Part shown: positions 23,701 through 34,650 of the stretch, piece by piece
Layout of the letters: each line of letters begins with the position of its first letter
Numbering within the stretch: the stretch's first letter is position 1
Assembly: GCA_009103225.1 (NCBI GenBank)
Contig: RHPI01003516.1
Coordinates: 150,458 to 214,457, forward strand
DNA from: Chlorokybus atmophyticus
Lineage: Eukaryota; Streptophyta; Chlorokybophyceae; Chlorokybales; Chlorokybaceae
DNA length: 64,000 nt
Direction: 5' to 3'
Notes under the pieces: model-generated
Seen by the model: the letters and a program-made list of their open reading frames with translations, nothing else
Database searches by the model: none
What the model was told of the DNA's origin: nothing
Program-made: the position numbers and the translations under genes

Positions 23701-25002
23701 ACTCGAGAACAACTCGAGGCTCTCCTCAACAAGTGGAGGAGCCAATTCAGCTTCAGTGTGAAGGAGCTGGGCATCTGCTCAGCATACCAGATGGACATTG
23801 AACTAGTGGACACCGAACCGGTGTTCAGAAGACAGTACCGCCTCTCCAAGCTAGAAGAAGACTTGGTGGAACAGAGGTGCAAGGCGCTGCTAGATGCAGG
23901 CCTGATCGAGGAGTCCACATCGGACTTTGCGGCCGCGACCGTCATGCCCCTGAAGAAAGATTCAGCAGGCAACTGGACAGACCGGCGCATGTGTGGCGAC
24001 TATCGCCCCCTCAACAACAAGACCAAGCAGGACAGGTATCCAATGCCTACCGCAGAAGGCATCTTTTACGATGTAGGAGAATGCACGGTCTTTAGTATCC
24101 TGGATATGCGCCAAGGGTACAACCAGATCGCCATCAAGGAGGAGGACAAGCACAAGACTTCCTTCTGGGGAAACCGGCAGCTGTACCAGTGGAAGGTCAT
24201 GCCCTTCGGACTGAAGAACGCTCCGGCCAAGTTCCAGCGCGTCATGGACAAAGCCCTCAAGGGGTTGGACTTCGCGCGCTGCTACATCGACGACATCCTC
24301 ATCTTCAGTCACAGCAATGAGGAGCATCTCCAGCACATCGAAGAGGTGCTACAGAGGCTGAAGGAAGTCGGGATGACGGTGCACCCTGACAAGTGCACCT
24401 TCCTCACCCACAAGGTACCCTACCTAGGACACATGATTGTGCCCCATGGTGTGTACGTACAGCAGGCCAAAGTGGAGGCACTGGTGGCTATCCCTGCCCC
24501 CACAGACCTCACGCGGCTGCGGGCCTTCTTCGGCCTTGCCAACTATTACCGCCGATTTGTCAAGGACTTTGCCAAGATCGCGAGGCCTCTCAACGAACTA
24601 CTGAAGAAGGACACCGAGTTCTTGTGGAAGGAGGCACAACAGGAGGCCTTTCAGGAGCTGAAGCTCCGCCTCACCACAGCTCGCATTCTGCAACGCCCTG
24701 ACTACACCAGGTTGTTCATCCTGCACACAGACTGGAGCAAGCTCGGCATGGGGGCCGTGCTCGTACAGCATGACAACAACAAGAAGGAGCGCGTAGTGTC
24801 GTACGCCAGCCGCAGCAACAACAGTGCTGAGGCCAACTACAGCAGCTACGAAGGGGAGTGTCTCGCCGCAGTGTGGGCCATCTCCTGCTTCCGACCCTTC
24901 CTGTTGGAACGGCAGTTCCAACTGGTTACTGACCATCAACCCCTCAAGTGGCTAATGAACAACCAGCACTTGACAGGAAAGTTAGCACGATGGGCGCTGC
25001 TG
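17773..25002 (+). CDS. Gypsy-A polyprotein: gag-protease-C5 methyltransferase-RT-RNase H
   Basis: One reading frame of about 2,410 codons. Gag (17773-20340) has a capsid-like region and two CCHC knuckles (CHRCGRHGHYQKEC and CDHCHKTGHLESVC), then a Thr/Ala/Pro-rich linker. The protease site is VMLDTGAQPVIIGRY at about 21800. The methyltransferase spans 22530-23490. RT/RNase H (from 23512) has MCGDYRPLNNKTKQDRYPMP, YIDDILIF and FILHTDWSKLGM. The frame crosses TAA at 20338 and TAG at 20557, 22750, 23224, 23338 and 23500 with homology continuing on both sides, and contains no TGA. With UAA/UAG=Gln it is intact to the Copia-D insertion; under the standard code it would be split into several pieces. 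The frame resumes at 30122. Confidence 0.85.
22530..23490 (+). other. C5 cytosine methyltransferase domain inside the Gypsy-A polyprotein
   Basis: Ordered C5-methyltransferase motifs: I VLELFGGIGSGLAAVL (SAM binding), IV LLIAGWECQGHSRAGRGQ (catalytic Cys kept, usual PCQ is ECQ) followed by LSDPRSQLFWELMR, VI GYIIENVHSED, VIII-like SRAHRVRAKWTNL, and IX-X EPNARERERAMGFFPGS with QLLGRAMDQN. The pattern LF-GI-GL and the arginine-rich motif VIII look closer to DNMT3/DRM-type enzymes than to the phage-like methyltransferase at 36425-37796; this is a judgement by eye. Catalytically plausible: would transfer methyl from SAM to cytosine, perhaps on element cDNA. Three in-frame TAG codons (22750, 23224, 23338) fall within it. 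Confidence 0.85.
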
Positions 25003-25443
25003 TGTTGTCTATCAGAGCTAAGCAGTGTTGAACGTGCTACAACACTAAGCCTATCTCACACACACGAGCATGCACAGCAGCAGCTTGCACACGTAAGGTA
25101 TGCAATGTGGATCATTAACTCTGGCCCGGCACACTCAATATATAGTCCTAGCCACTATCTAACCAGATGTACACAAGAGTTCCTATTGGTTATACTAGCT
25201 ATGACAGCCTGTGCTAGCAGACAAAGGACTCTCCTATCTAGGACCTTCTAGCGCCGCCAGAGATCTGCTGCATTGATATCGATGCCACACCTTCAGTCTT
25301 GCAGATATCTCCTACTGACAGTCAGGGACTGTCAATGTAGGCGACTGTCAATCCAGGGGCTGTCAATGTAGGCGACTGTCAATGCAAAGGGGCTGTCCAA
25401 GCTGACTGTAGCTGGTGAGGACAGTCGGGGCTGTCCTCCAACA
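25003..25443 (-). repeat. Copia-D 3' LTR, with an extra 33-bp unit
   Basis: Same as the 29709-30116 LTR except for one substitution near the outer end and a second copy of the GACTGTCAATG / GGGGCTGTC block (about 25366-25400). Confidence 0.95.
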
Positions 25444-25483
25444 CTCCCACGCAGGCAGCTTGACAGTCTTCATGCTTGGACCT

Positions 25484-28400
25484 TCACTTGATGCCAAGCC
25501 CTGTGCAGCAACCCTTGAACTTGGATGGGGGAAGCGTCTTGGTCATGCAGTCCGCCAACATTGCCTCGGTGTTGCAGTAGACAAATTCCACCTCCCTCCG
25601 TGCTACACGCTCACGCACAAAGTGATGCATAACATCAATGTGCTTTGAGCGAACAGATGCAATGGGATGTTTCAGCAACTTGATTGCTCCCTGATTGTCA
25701 CAGTTGATGATGATTGTGGATGCCTTGTAGCCCAGGTCTGCTACCAGCTTGCGAAGCCACAGTCCTTCCTTGACAGCCTGTGATGCAGCCATGTACTCCG
25801 CTTCGGCTGTTGATGCTGCCACAGTGGGTTGTAGCTTGCTACTCCAGCTCACAACTCCACCATTCACCAAGAAAGTATAGCCCGTGGTTGACTTCCTTGT
25901 GTCCAAATCTCCAGCGTAGTCAGCATCGCAGTAGCCATGCAATGCAGTGTCTCCTCCTCCATACGTGATGCCGACAATAGGTGTGCCAGCAACGTAGCGA
26001 AGAACGCCCTTGGCAGTCTTCCAATGCTCCATGGTTGGTGCGGACATGTGCTGTGCTAGAACTCCAACAGCAAATGCAATATCCGGCCTAGTGCTAACTG
26101 ATAGGTATAGCAAACTCCCTACCAGCTCTCCATATGGGTAGGTAGCCTTGTCTGACAGTCCCTCTCCGTCGACAGCCCTGCTCATCCGTGCTCCAACAGC
26201 CATAGGAACCGACTTGTACTTGGCCTCCTGTAGCCCAAACTTGTCCGCCAACTTTAACACCATCTGCTCCTGGCTGATGTTGACAGTCTTGCGCTCCCTG
26301 TCCCTCGAAATTACCATGCCAAGAAAATACTTGGCCTCTCCCAGATCTCTAGTGTTGAAGGTCTTCATGAGCGACTCTTTGACGTTGCTCACCTCCTTCA
26401 TCTCCCTTGCAGCAACGAGAATATCATCCACATACACAAGAAGCCAGACCTCCTTATTCGGGTGGATGAACAGGCCTGGGTCAGCTCCGGATGCGGTGAA
26501 ACCCAGTCCCTCAAGCTCCTTGCTCAGACGAATGTGCCACACCCTGGGTGCTTGCTTCAAGCCGTAGAGCGCCTTCACTAACTTGCAAGCAGTCTTCGGT
26601 CCTCCCTCTTGATAGCCCTTGGGCTGAATGTAGATTTCCTCCTCAAGTTCGCCATAAAGGAAGGCTGTCTTCACATCCAAGTGATGCAACTCCAAGTCCT
26701 CAGCTACAACGAGAGCAAGCATGGTGCGGAACGTCACATGCTTACTAGCAGGTGCGAAGACCTCGTTGAAGTCGATACCTTCTTGTTGCAGGAAGCCCTT
26801 CGCCACCAGCCTTGCCTTGTATCTCTCGATGTTGCCGTTGCCGTCACGCTTGATCTTGTATACCCACTTGACTGGGATAGGCTTGACTCCATGAGGTACC
26901 TTCTCCAATGTCCAGGTATGGTTGGCATGCAGTGATGCCATCTCCTCATCCATTGCTTGTTGCCACATCTCTGCGTCAGAGCCTTTGAGCGCCTCTTCAT
27001 ATGTGGTGGGTTCGACAGTCCCTCCCACGTTGGCGCTTGCGACCATAGCCTTGTAGAAGCCTTGTGGGTGATGTCTCCCTCTCAGGTTGTAGCCCCCTTG
27101 CTCCTCTTGCTGCTGGTCATTGTTGGGTGTGTTGGTTTTGCTGCTGTCTGCTGATGATGCGTCGGGGTCAGCTCCATATTGACAGTCCAGAAGGTTGACA
27201 GCCTGCAGGGACTGTCGGTTGGGACTGTCAATGGCAGTAGGGGCTGTCAATGAAGAATCTTGACAGGCGCCTCCTTCTTGAGCTGGTTGTGCTTGAGCGT
27301 CTTCCTTGCATTTTATCACAGTGTTTCCAGCAGCAGGTGTAGTGCCTCCCTCAGCAAAAACAACATCACGACTAATAACAATCTTGCCAGTTTCCTCCAC
27401 CAGCACGCGATAGGCTTTGCTATTGGCTTCGTAGCCAAGAAACACTCCCTTTTTGCTGGCAGGTTGCAGCTTGTTCCTCAACTGTTTCGGCACGTGTACA
27501 TACGCTCGCGAGCCCCAAACCCTCAGCATTGACACGTCCGGCTGTCGACCATAGAACAGCTCCCACGGTGTCTTGGTTTCCATGCGCACTGGTGATCGGT
27601 TGCGGACATAGTTGGCAGTCAGCAATGCTTCTTTCCACCAGTGATCTTTGAGTTGAGCGTCCGTAAGCATGGCTCTCACTTTCTCCAGAAGTGTGCGATT
27701 GAGCCTCTCTGCAGCTCCGTTTTGTTGAGGTGTATATGGTGCGGTGGTTTCATGGGTCAGGCCTTTGCTTGTGAAGTATGCTTTGAGTTCGTTATTGACA
27801 TACTCGCCTCCTCTGTCGGTGCGAACAGTAACTGTCTTGTGTCTTGATTGCGTCTCCAGCATAGTGAGGACCTTCTTGACAGTCCCAGCAACTTCGGACT
27901 TCAGCTTCAAGGCACAATGACAGACAGCTTGCTATAGTCGTCAAGGAAGGTGCAGAAGTACAGGCTTCCCTCTCCCTTGGCAGCAACAGGCAAAGGACCG
28001 CAGACATCCATATGCACCAGCTCTAACACCCTCGTGCATACATGTGCTGATTGTGGGAAGGGCTGTCGATGCTGCTTGCCAAGCACACAGGCTTCACACA
28101 ACACACCTTGCTGAGCATGGAACTCCTCCGCTTTAATGTTGATTCCTTGAACCATGTTCTTCTTCACCAGCCTTGCAAGGTTGTCGTACCCTAAATGTGA
28201 AAAACGGCGATGCCATAGCTGAGCTGTCTCTTCCTTGGCGCGTGCAGCAAATGCGCGGCTGTCAATCTTCTCATTGACAGTTGCAGCCTCCCTAATGTGG
28301 TAGAGGTCTTCCTTGAGCGTGCTCTCCACCAAGGTGACGTCATTCTTCACAATGTAACCCTTATCACCTTCGAACACAACTTTTCCTCCACTTTTGGCAG

Positions 28401-29583
28401 CAACTCGTACAGAGAACAGACAAGTGCCAAGCCTGGGGACGTACAGAACATCCTTGAGAAGAATGTGTGTCATTGCATTGCCAACCTTGCAATGCAGATG
28501 GACAGTCCCTCTGCCAGTAGCCTCCAGCAACTCCTGGTTGCCAAATTCCACCATGATGGGGGAGGAGAGGGATTGATAGTCCTCCATCTTGCTCTTGTTG
28601 TTGGTGAGATGACGCGTGCAGCCTGAGTCCAGGACCCATGACGAAGACGATTGAACAGCCCCTATATAGCTCAGAGCCTTGGGTTGTCTTTCAACAACTA
28701 GTGGTGCTGGAACCTTCAATTGCTCCCCTTTGCTCCGTCTACCAGAGTCTTCAACTTGTTGACAGGCTGTTTGTTGACAGCCCGTATTGACAGTCCTTGC
28801 AGCAAATGCGACAGTCTTCTCGCTTTGCTGTCCTCCTCCCTTTCTCTTCGCTTCATCACGCTGCAGTTTCCTACACTCCTTCTTCCAATGGCCCTCCTTC
28901 TTGCAATAGTGGCACGTTCCCTTCTTTCTTTGAGGACGAGAACTGCCTCCCTGTTGTTGATAGCCCTTGAAGGGTGTTGTTGCAAAAGCAACTGCATCTC
29001 CACCGCTGTCCGCCTTATTGGCCTTCCGCTGCTCTACTTGCAGCAGGTAGGGTGTCACAGCATCAAGGAGAAGCTCGGTTGATGATGACTCCAGCACTGT
29101 GACCACCATCTCGTACTCTTCTGGCAGGCCCGCCAGGATAGCCCATACCATCTCCGTTTCTTTGACATCATGCCCAACTCCTGCAAGGTCTCGTTGCAGA
29201 TCTCTTGCTCGGGCAATGTACTTGACGAGCGGCTCTCCGGGATCCTTTTTGAATGCACTGAGGTCCTTGCGTAGTTGCAGCCTCCTTGCATTGTTTCTGG
29301 CATTGAAGAAGTCCTGCAACTTCTTCCAACACTACCGACCAGTCTTGCACTCATTAATCAAGCCAAGGTGATGCTCCTTCACATGCAGGCCAATGCGTGC
29401 AAGAGCCTTCAAGCTATTCTTGGCATAAGCTGACTCTTCACCTGCCCGTGCCTCCGCTCCGTCAGGATCCACATACTCCCAGAGCTGCTTGGTAATCAGC
29501 ACCATCTTCATGCGTACACTCCATGTGTTGTAGTTGTCTAAGTCCAGCATCTCCACCATCATCTTGTCGTCACTGGTAGCCAT
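25484..29583 (-). CDS. Copia-D gag-pol polyprotein (one frameshift)
   Basis: Starts MATSDDKMMVEMLDLDNYN. Gag carries the CCHC knuckle CHYCKKEGHWKKEC; protease SWVLDSGCTRHLTNN; integrase LWHRRFSHLGYDNL, CEACVLGKQHRQPF, LVHMDVCGPLP, TDRGGEYVNNE and PYTPQQNGAAERLN; RT WVYKIKRDGNGNIERYKARL, LDVKTAFLYGELEEEIYIQP and VYVDDILVAA; RNase H YCDADYAGDLDTRKSTTGY. This is the copia order (integrase before RT). It ends GLGIK then TGA 25484-25486. TAG 29332-29334 (KTGR-TAG-CWKKLQDF) reads as Gln. A single-base loss near 27910 breaks the frame inside the integrase (YSKLSVIVP then LKLKSEV), so this copy is probably not autonomous unless that base is a sequencing error. Confidence 0.92.
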
Positions 29584-29694
29584 GTAGCCTTCTCCTGCTC
29601 CTCGTGCAGACGGCTGTCGGCTGTCCCTCAGCTCCCACGCTGACCCAGCTAGAGATGTTGTGGTGGTCCTTAGCTAAACCTCAACCCAGCTAGT

Positions 29695-29708
29695 GTGGGC
29701 CCATAACC
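29695..29708 (-). other. Copia-D primer-binding site (initiator tRNA-Met anticodon arm)
   Basis: GGTTATGGGCCCAC on the minus strand, directly after the 5' LTR. It is the complement of the GUGGGCCCAUAACC anticodon stem-loop of plant-type tRNA-iMet. Use of a cleaved half-tRNA is established for copia. Confidence 0.85.
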
Positions 29709-30116
29709 TGTTGTCAATCAGAGCTAAGCAGTGTTGAACGTGCTACAACACTAAGCCTATCTCACACACACGAGCATGCACAGCAGCAGCTTGCACACGT
29801 AAGGTATGCAATGTGGATCATTAACTCTGGCCCGGCACACTCAATATATAGTCCTAGCCACTATCTAACCAGATGTACACAAGAGTTCCTATTGGTTATA
29901 CTAGCTATGACAGCCTGTGCTAGCAGACAAAGGACTCTCCTATCTAGGACCTTCTAGCGCCGCCAGAGATCTGCTGCATTGATATCGATGCCACACCTTC
30001 AGTCTTGCAGATATCTCCTACTGACAGTCAGGGACTGTCAATGTAGGCGACTGTCAATCCAGGGGCTGTCCAAGCTGACTGTAGCTGGTGAGGACAGTCG
30101 GGGCTGTCCTCCAACA
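29709..30116 (-). repeat. Copia-D 5' LTR
   Basis: 408 bp with TG...CA ends, flanked on the right by the TGCTG target duplication at 30117-30121. Confidence 0.95.
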
Positions 30117-30121
30117 TGCTG

Positions 30122-31360
30122 CTCCAGGAGTACGACTTCGAGGTGGAACACCGCGCAGGCCTTGCCAACCAGGATGCGGATGGCCTCAGCCGTAACCCCC
30201 ACCTCAGCACCAACGACGCCACAGGCGCCCGACATGAGTTGGGTCCTACAGCTGCACCTTCAGGTGTGGCCACCATGTTCGCTGTTGCTGCGCTACGCTC
30301 GGGACGCAGGACTCAGACCGCTGAGGCAGCAGCAGACGGGGACATGCCCGCTCTCGAGCCCGCCATCACCACCACCGATCCTTTATCAGACGAAGCAATC
30401 GCTGCCGACCCTGAGGTGGATGATGAGGAGCTGGCACCCACCGACACACAACAAGACATCTGGCTGGACGAGCCATCCCTCGCACGGCTTCAGACTGGAC
30501 AACTTCCAGCAGGCATGAGCGCACGCAAGAAGGACCGCGTCCGACAACGCACTCAGCGTTACCGCTGGGCCAACGACAGGCTGTATCGACGGATACAGAT
30601 GCAGATCAGGAGGTCCCCACACCAGCTGCACGTGAAGGCATCATCTCCTCCCTTCACATCGAGCTCGGGCACTTCGGTGTCAAGCGCACGGTCAGCCTGG
30701 TCAGGACCCATTACTGGTGGTATGGGGTGCACAGACAGGTGCGGGAGTTCGTCAGCAACTGTCAGCAGTGTGACATGGTTCGCGCCAGCCTCAACACGCG
30801 CAATGCCACCTTGCATCCCCTTCCCATTTCCGGGTTGTTCTACCGCTGGGGACTGGACATCCTCGGAGACCTAGCGCCCTCAGCGCGAGGCAACCGCTAC
30901 ATCCTCGTCATGATCGAGCACTTCTCCAAGTGGGTGGAGCTGGTGCCCCTGCCCGACAAGAGCAGTGAGGGAGTAGCCCAGGCTTTCCTCTCCCATGTAC
31001 TCGGACGTTTCGGCAGCTGCGCTGAAGTCATCACCGACCAGGGTACGGAGTTCAGAGGAGCCTTCGATAAGCTTATCGACAGATGCTTCATCGACCACCG
31101 TCGCACCTCACGCGACCACCCGCAGGCCGACGGCCTCGCCGAGCGTACCGTGCAGACCATCAAGAAGGCACTGCGCAAGTACGTCCTTGCCTACGAGAAG
31201 AATACCTGGGATGATCACCTCCCATGGGTAGCAATGGGCTACCGGCTGTCCAAGCAGGCAGCCCTGCGAGAGTACAGCCCATACTATCTACTGTTCGGAA
31301 GGCAGCCATTGCTCCCTTTCCGCGCACAGCAGGAGGTCGACAGAGTGGTGGACAATCTCG
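30122..31360 (+). pseudogene. Gypsy-A polyprotein, RNase H/integrase part
   Basis: Continues from 25002: QEYDFEVEHRAGLANQDADG, then LGHFGVKRTVSLVR, CQQCDMVRASL, ILVMIEHFSKWVELVPLPD, VITDQGTEFRGAFD, DHPQADGLAERTVQTIKKAL and NTWDDHLPWVAMGYRLSKQA. These are the HHCC and DDE regions of a gypsy integrase. A one-base deletion near 30600 (after YRRIQ, compared with Gypsy-C) shifts the frame. The sequence ends at the N of 31361, before any C-terminal domain, so the element's 3' end is not seen. Confidence 0.85.
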
Positions 31361-31422
31361 NTGCTTGGTTGAAAGCATTACAAGGTCACCCTCCTCGAAC
31401 ACAACATCCTTGCGACGCGCAT
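31361..31422. other. Assembly seam: single N followed by a 61-bp repeat of 16848-16908
   Basis: 31362-31422 is an exact copy of 16848-16908 (TGCTTGGTTGAAAGC … GACGCGCAT) and then continues as uninterrupted Gypsy-B pol. This is the pre-insertion arrangement of Gypsy-B, not the expected Gypsy-A 3' end plus 5-bp duplication. Contig ends were probably joined with an unmerged overlap, possibly from an empty-site allele. Confidence 0.85.
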
Positions 31423-34400
31423 CGGCGTATTGCTTTTGCCGGTTTTGCGCCACAAGCAGAGCCTCTCGAGCTGCCTTGGTAATGTCGGCACACCATTCAA
31501 GAAAGCCGTCCACGGCCTCCACATCTGAACTTTGCATGCTAGGCACCCACGCCGTCAATGGCGTCAATGGATGTTGCCCATAGTTCATAAGGAAAGGTGT
31601 CACGCCCGTGCTTGCACTCTTGTGGTTGTTAATGGTGAACTCAATCAGCTCCAGCATGTCTCCCCAATTGTCTTGGCGGCTGTTCACATAGCACCGTAGC
31701 ATGTCTTCGATGACGCGGTTGGCGCGCTCCGTTTGGCCGTCCGTTTCAGGGTGGTACGCGGTGCTGAACTTCAAGCTCGTGCCTAGAGTTGCGTGGAGAG
31801 CTCTCCAAAAGTTGCCAGTAAACCGCGGGTCTCTATCACTGATAATGCTTCTTGGAAGGCCATGAGAGCGCACCACATGCTTGATGAACAACTTGGCAGC
31901 CTCGGGAGCTGTGCAAGTCTCCGTACATGGCGCCAATCGCACCATTTTGCTAGTCTTGTCCACAAACACCAAGATAGCATCATGCCCTTCACGTGTCCGT
32001 GGCAGCCCCGTGATGAAGTCAAGAGTAACTTGCTCCCACTTCGTCAAAGGTATCGGCAATGGTTGGAGCAGCCCACTGGCGCGTTGATTGCTCGCCTTCA
32101 CCCTTTGACAAGTGTCGCACAATGCCACATAGTCCTTAACGTCACGATGCATCTCCGACCAGAAAAATTTCTGTTTCAACAAGGCTAGTGTCCGTTCCAG
32201 CCCTTGATGACCAGCCATTGGCACATCATGCGCTTCCTTCATCAATGCCACGCGCATGTGCGCAATGTTGGGTATGTACATGCGATCGCCATGCCATAGC
32301 AGCCCGTCCTTCAATGCCCAAAGGCCGCTATGTTCAGTCCCATTCTCCAACGCCTCAATGGTCTTCTCCCCCACCGCGTCCTCATGCAATAAGGCACGGA
32401 TCTGGTCAAGCCACTTGGGCTGCACTTGCACCACCGTTTCAAGCGCGTTGAGTTGACGGCTTAATGCGTCCGCAACCTTATTTGAAGAGCCCGGCTTGTA
32501 CTTCACTTCAAAGTCGAAGAGTTGGAAGAACTCGAGCCAACGAGCTTGCCGCCGTGAGAGGTGAGGCTGCGTTTGAAGGTACCTTAATGGCGAGTGGTCC
32601 GTCTCAAGTGTGAACCGCTTGCCTTCAAGGAAACAACGCCATTGCCGTAGCGCTAGCACCTGCGCCAGCAATTCCTTCTCATGAACGGGGTAGTTGAGCT
32701 CAGCCCCGCTCATCTTCTTGCTGAAATAGGCCACCGGTTGCAAGCCGTTGCCGTGATCCTGCTGCAAAACAGCCCCAATAGCCTTGTCGGACGCATCACA
32801 CGCCACCACAAAGGGCAATTGCATGTTGGGATGCAGCAGCACGGGAGCCGATGTCAGGGCCTCTTTCAAGTCGGAAAATGCCTTTGTTGCAGCCTCCGAC
32901 CAGCTCCAAGCCACCCCCTTCCTCAACAATGCCGTCAATGGTGCCGCCAAGTGCGAAAAGCCCTTTACAAACTTACGATAGTAGCCGGCAAGCCCTAGGA
33001 ACGACATGACACCCTTCACGTCCTTCGGGGCAGCCCAATCGCGCACCGCGGCAAGCTTGCTTGGATCTGCCTTGATTCCTTGCTTGGATACAATGTGGCC
33101 AAGGTATTCTACCTCTTCAAGCAAGAAGCGGCACTTGTTGAGCTGAGCAAACAACTTGTGTGTACGTAAACGCTGCATCACCTCGTGTAGCAATGCCACG
33201 TGCTCTCTCTTGCTCTTTGTGTACACAAGGATGTCGTCGAGGTACACTAGCACGCCCTTGCCAATCAGATCAGCAAAGACCTCATTCATCAAGGTTTGAA
33301 AGGTTGCCGGAGCATTTGTCATGCCAAAGGACATCACCAACCACTCATAGTGGCCATAGCGAGTGTTGAAAGCCGTCTTCTCAACGTCTTCGGGCGCAAC
33401 ACGGATCTGATGGTAGCCACCAGCTAGGTCCAAGCTTGAGAAGAACTCAGCACCCTCGAGCTGCTCCAACAACTCATCAATGCGTGGCAAAGGGAACACA
33501 TTCTTCTTGGTGATGTTGTTGAGTGGCCGATAGTCGATGCACATGCGCAAGGCTCCGCTCTTCTTACGTACAAATAGGATAGGTGCACCGTAAGGAGACT
33601 TGCTGTGCCTGATGTACCCACGTTGTAGAAGGTCCTCGACTTGGCTCCTCGCCTCTTCGAGTTCAGCCGGAGACAACTTGTACACCGGTCGGTACGGCGG
33701 CTTGTGCACGCCCTCTATCAGTTCCACACGGTGATCAACACTTCGCGTGGGTGGCAGACCAGCTGGTAGCCCATCCACCATGACGTCTTTGAACTCTTCA
33801 AGCAACCTCTGCACCTCGGGGTCCTTCGAACTCTCCGAACCAGTGCCGACCAGCTCCAAGTCCGACTTGGGAGGTGTCTCACGCACCATGCACAGCCATG
33901 CATCCTTCACATTGTTCCCGGACCAGATCTGCTCCATCTTGGTCTTAGAAACTTGTGACACCAGCTCTGGAACCCCTCCCCTTGAGCTAGAAGCATGTTG
34001 TGGTGCAGCTTGCTGGCGCGCCGTCGTGTCGTGCGCGTCACGCGCATGCAGCACATTGCTAGCAGCCTCGACGCAGCTCACACGCTCTTGAACCACACAC
34101 GCGCCTTGCATTGAAGCATTGAAGCACATCAAAACCTCACCACCAGCTTCCGGGGTAGTGAGCACCCGCTTCCTCCAATCAATGGCGGGGTTATGTGACC
34201 AAAGCCAAGGCAGCCCCAAAATGCCATCAAAGCCGTTGTTCAGCTCGATGCAGCAAAACCGTAGGCGATCCTTCATCATCCCCACGTGCATTTCAAGCTC
34301 TTTGCTTTGCTTGGAAGCTCCTCCTGCTGGCGCATAGCCGTCCGCTAGAGCCACCGAGCCGGCATTTGCCCATGACAACCACTTGTGCCGACGCGCAACC

Positions 34401-34630
34401 TCACGACTCATGAAATTGCTGTTCGCGCCGCAATCCACCAGCATCTTGCACTCCATCCATGGCCCATTGCCCTCACGGATCAGAGCCATGACTCCCAACA
34501 GCTGCCTCGCCTTGTCGGGCACTCGAACCATACCGCTTTGCGTTGCCGTTGCGCACATGCCGCCAACCGTCAACAACGCTTCCACGCCAGCCGCTGGACA
34601 TTCAACATCATAGTGAGGCTGCATCACCAC
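31362..34630 (-). CDS. Gypsy-B pol: protease-RT-RNase H-integrase
   Basis: Protease MLVDCGANSNFMSREVA; RT RMCIDYRPLNNITKKNVFPL, VYLDDILVYTKSKREH and LGHIVSKQGIKADPSKL; RNase H FTLETDHSPLRYLQTQPH; integrase AGHQGLERTLALLKQKFFW, CDTCQRVK, ISDRDPRFTGNFW and AYHPETDGQTERANRVI. The frame is open from MVMQPHYDVECP (34630) to the seam, where FEEGDLVMLSTK continues as HVQLVTG at 16850. Gag and pol lie in different frames around 34650, compatible with programmed frameshifting or a single mutation. This half looks intact. Confidence 0.93.
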
Positions 34631-34650
34631 CTCAGCAGGAGCCTCTCCAG

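Larger units (their letters stand above)
25003..30116 (-). mobile_element. Copia-D: Ty1/copia LTR retrotransposon nested in Gypsy-A
   Basis: LTRs at 25003-25443 (3', 441 bp) and 29709-30116 (5', 408 bp), with TGTTG...CAACA ends. Target duplication TGCTG at 24998-25002 and 30117-30121; removing the element restores Gypsy-A reading WALLLQEYDF. The LTRs differ by one base plus a 33-bp tandem duplication in the 3' copy, so insertion is recent. The primer site directly inside the 5' LTR (29708-29695, minus) is GGTTATGGGCCCAC, complementary to the anticodon arm of initiator tRNA-Met, as in Drosophila copia. Confidence 0.95.
16909..31360 (+). mobile_element. Gypsy-A: Ty3/gypsy retrotransposon encoding a C5 DNA methyltransferase
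   Basis: Starts with TGTCATGCC at 16909, exactly where Gypsy-B sequence stops (…GACGCGCAT). 16909-17772 holds the presumed 5' LTR and leader; with no 3' LTR in the window the LTR end and primer site cannot be fixed. One continuous frame from 17773 encodes gag, protease, methyltransferase, RT and RNase H, interrupted by Copia-D at 25003-30116, then RNase H/integrase to a single N at 31361. The 3' end (C-terminal domain, 3' LTR) is missing at that assembly seam. Confidence 0.85.

Noticed and set aside
31160-31361. Extension of the Gypsy-B pol frame past the N into 31160
   Set aside because: Beyond the N the frame is antisense Gypsy-A integrase; the continuation is a chimera of the seam.
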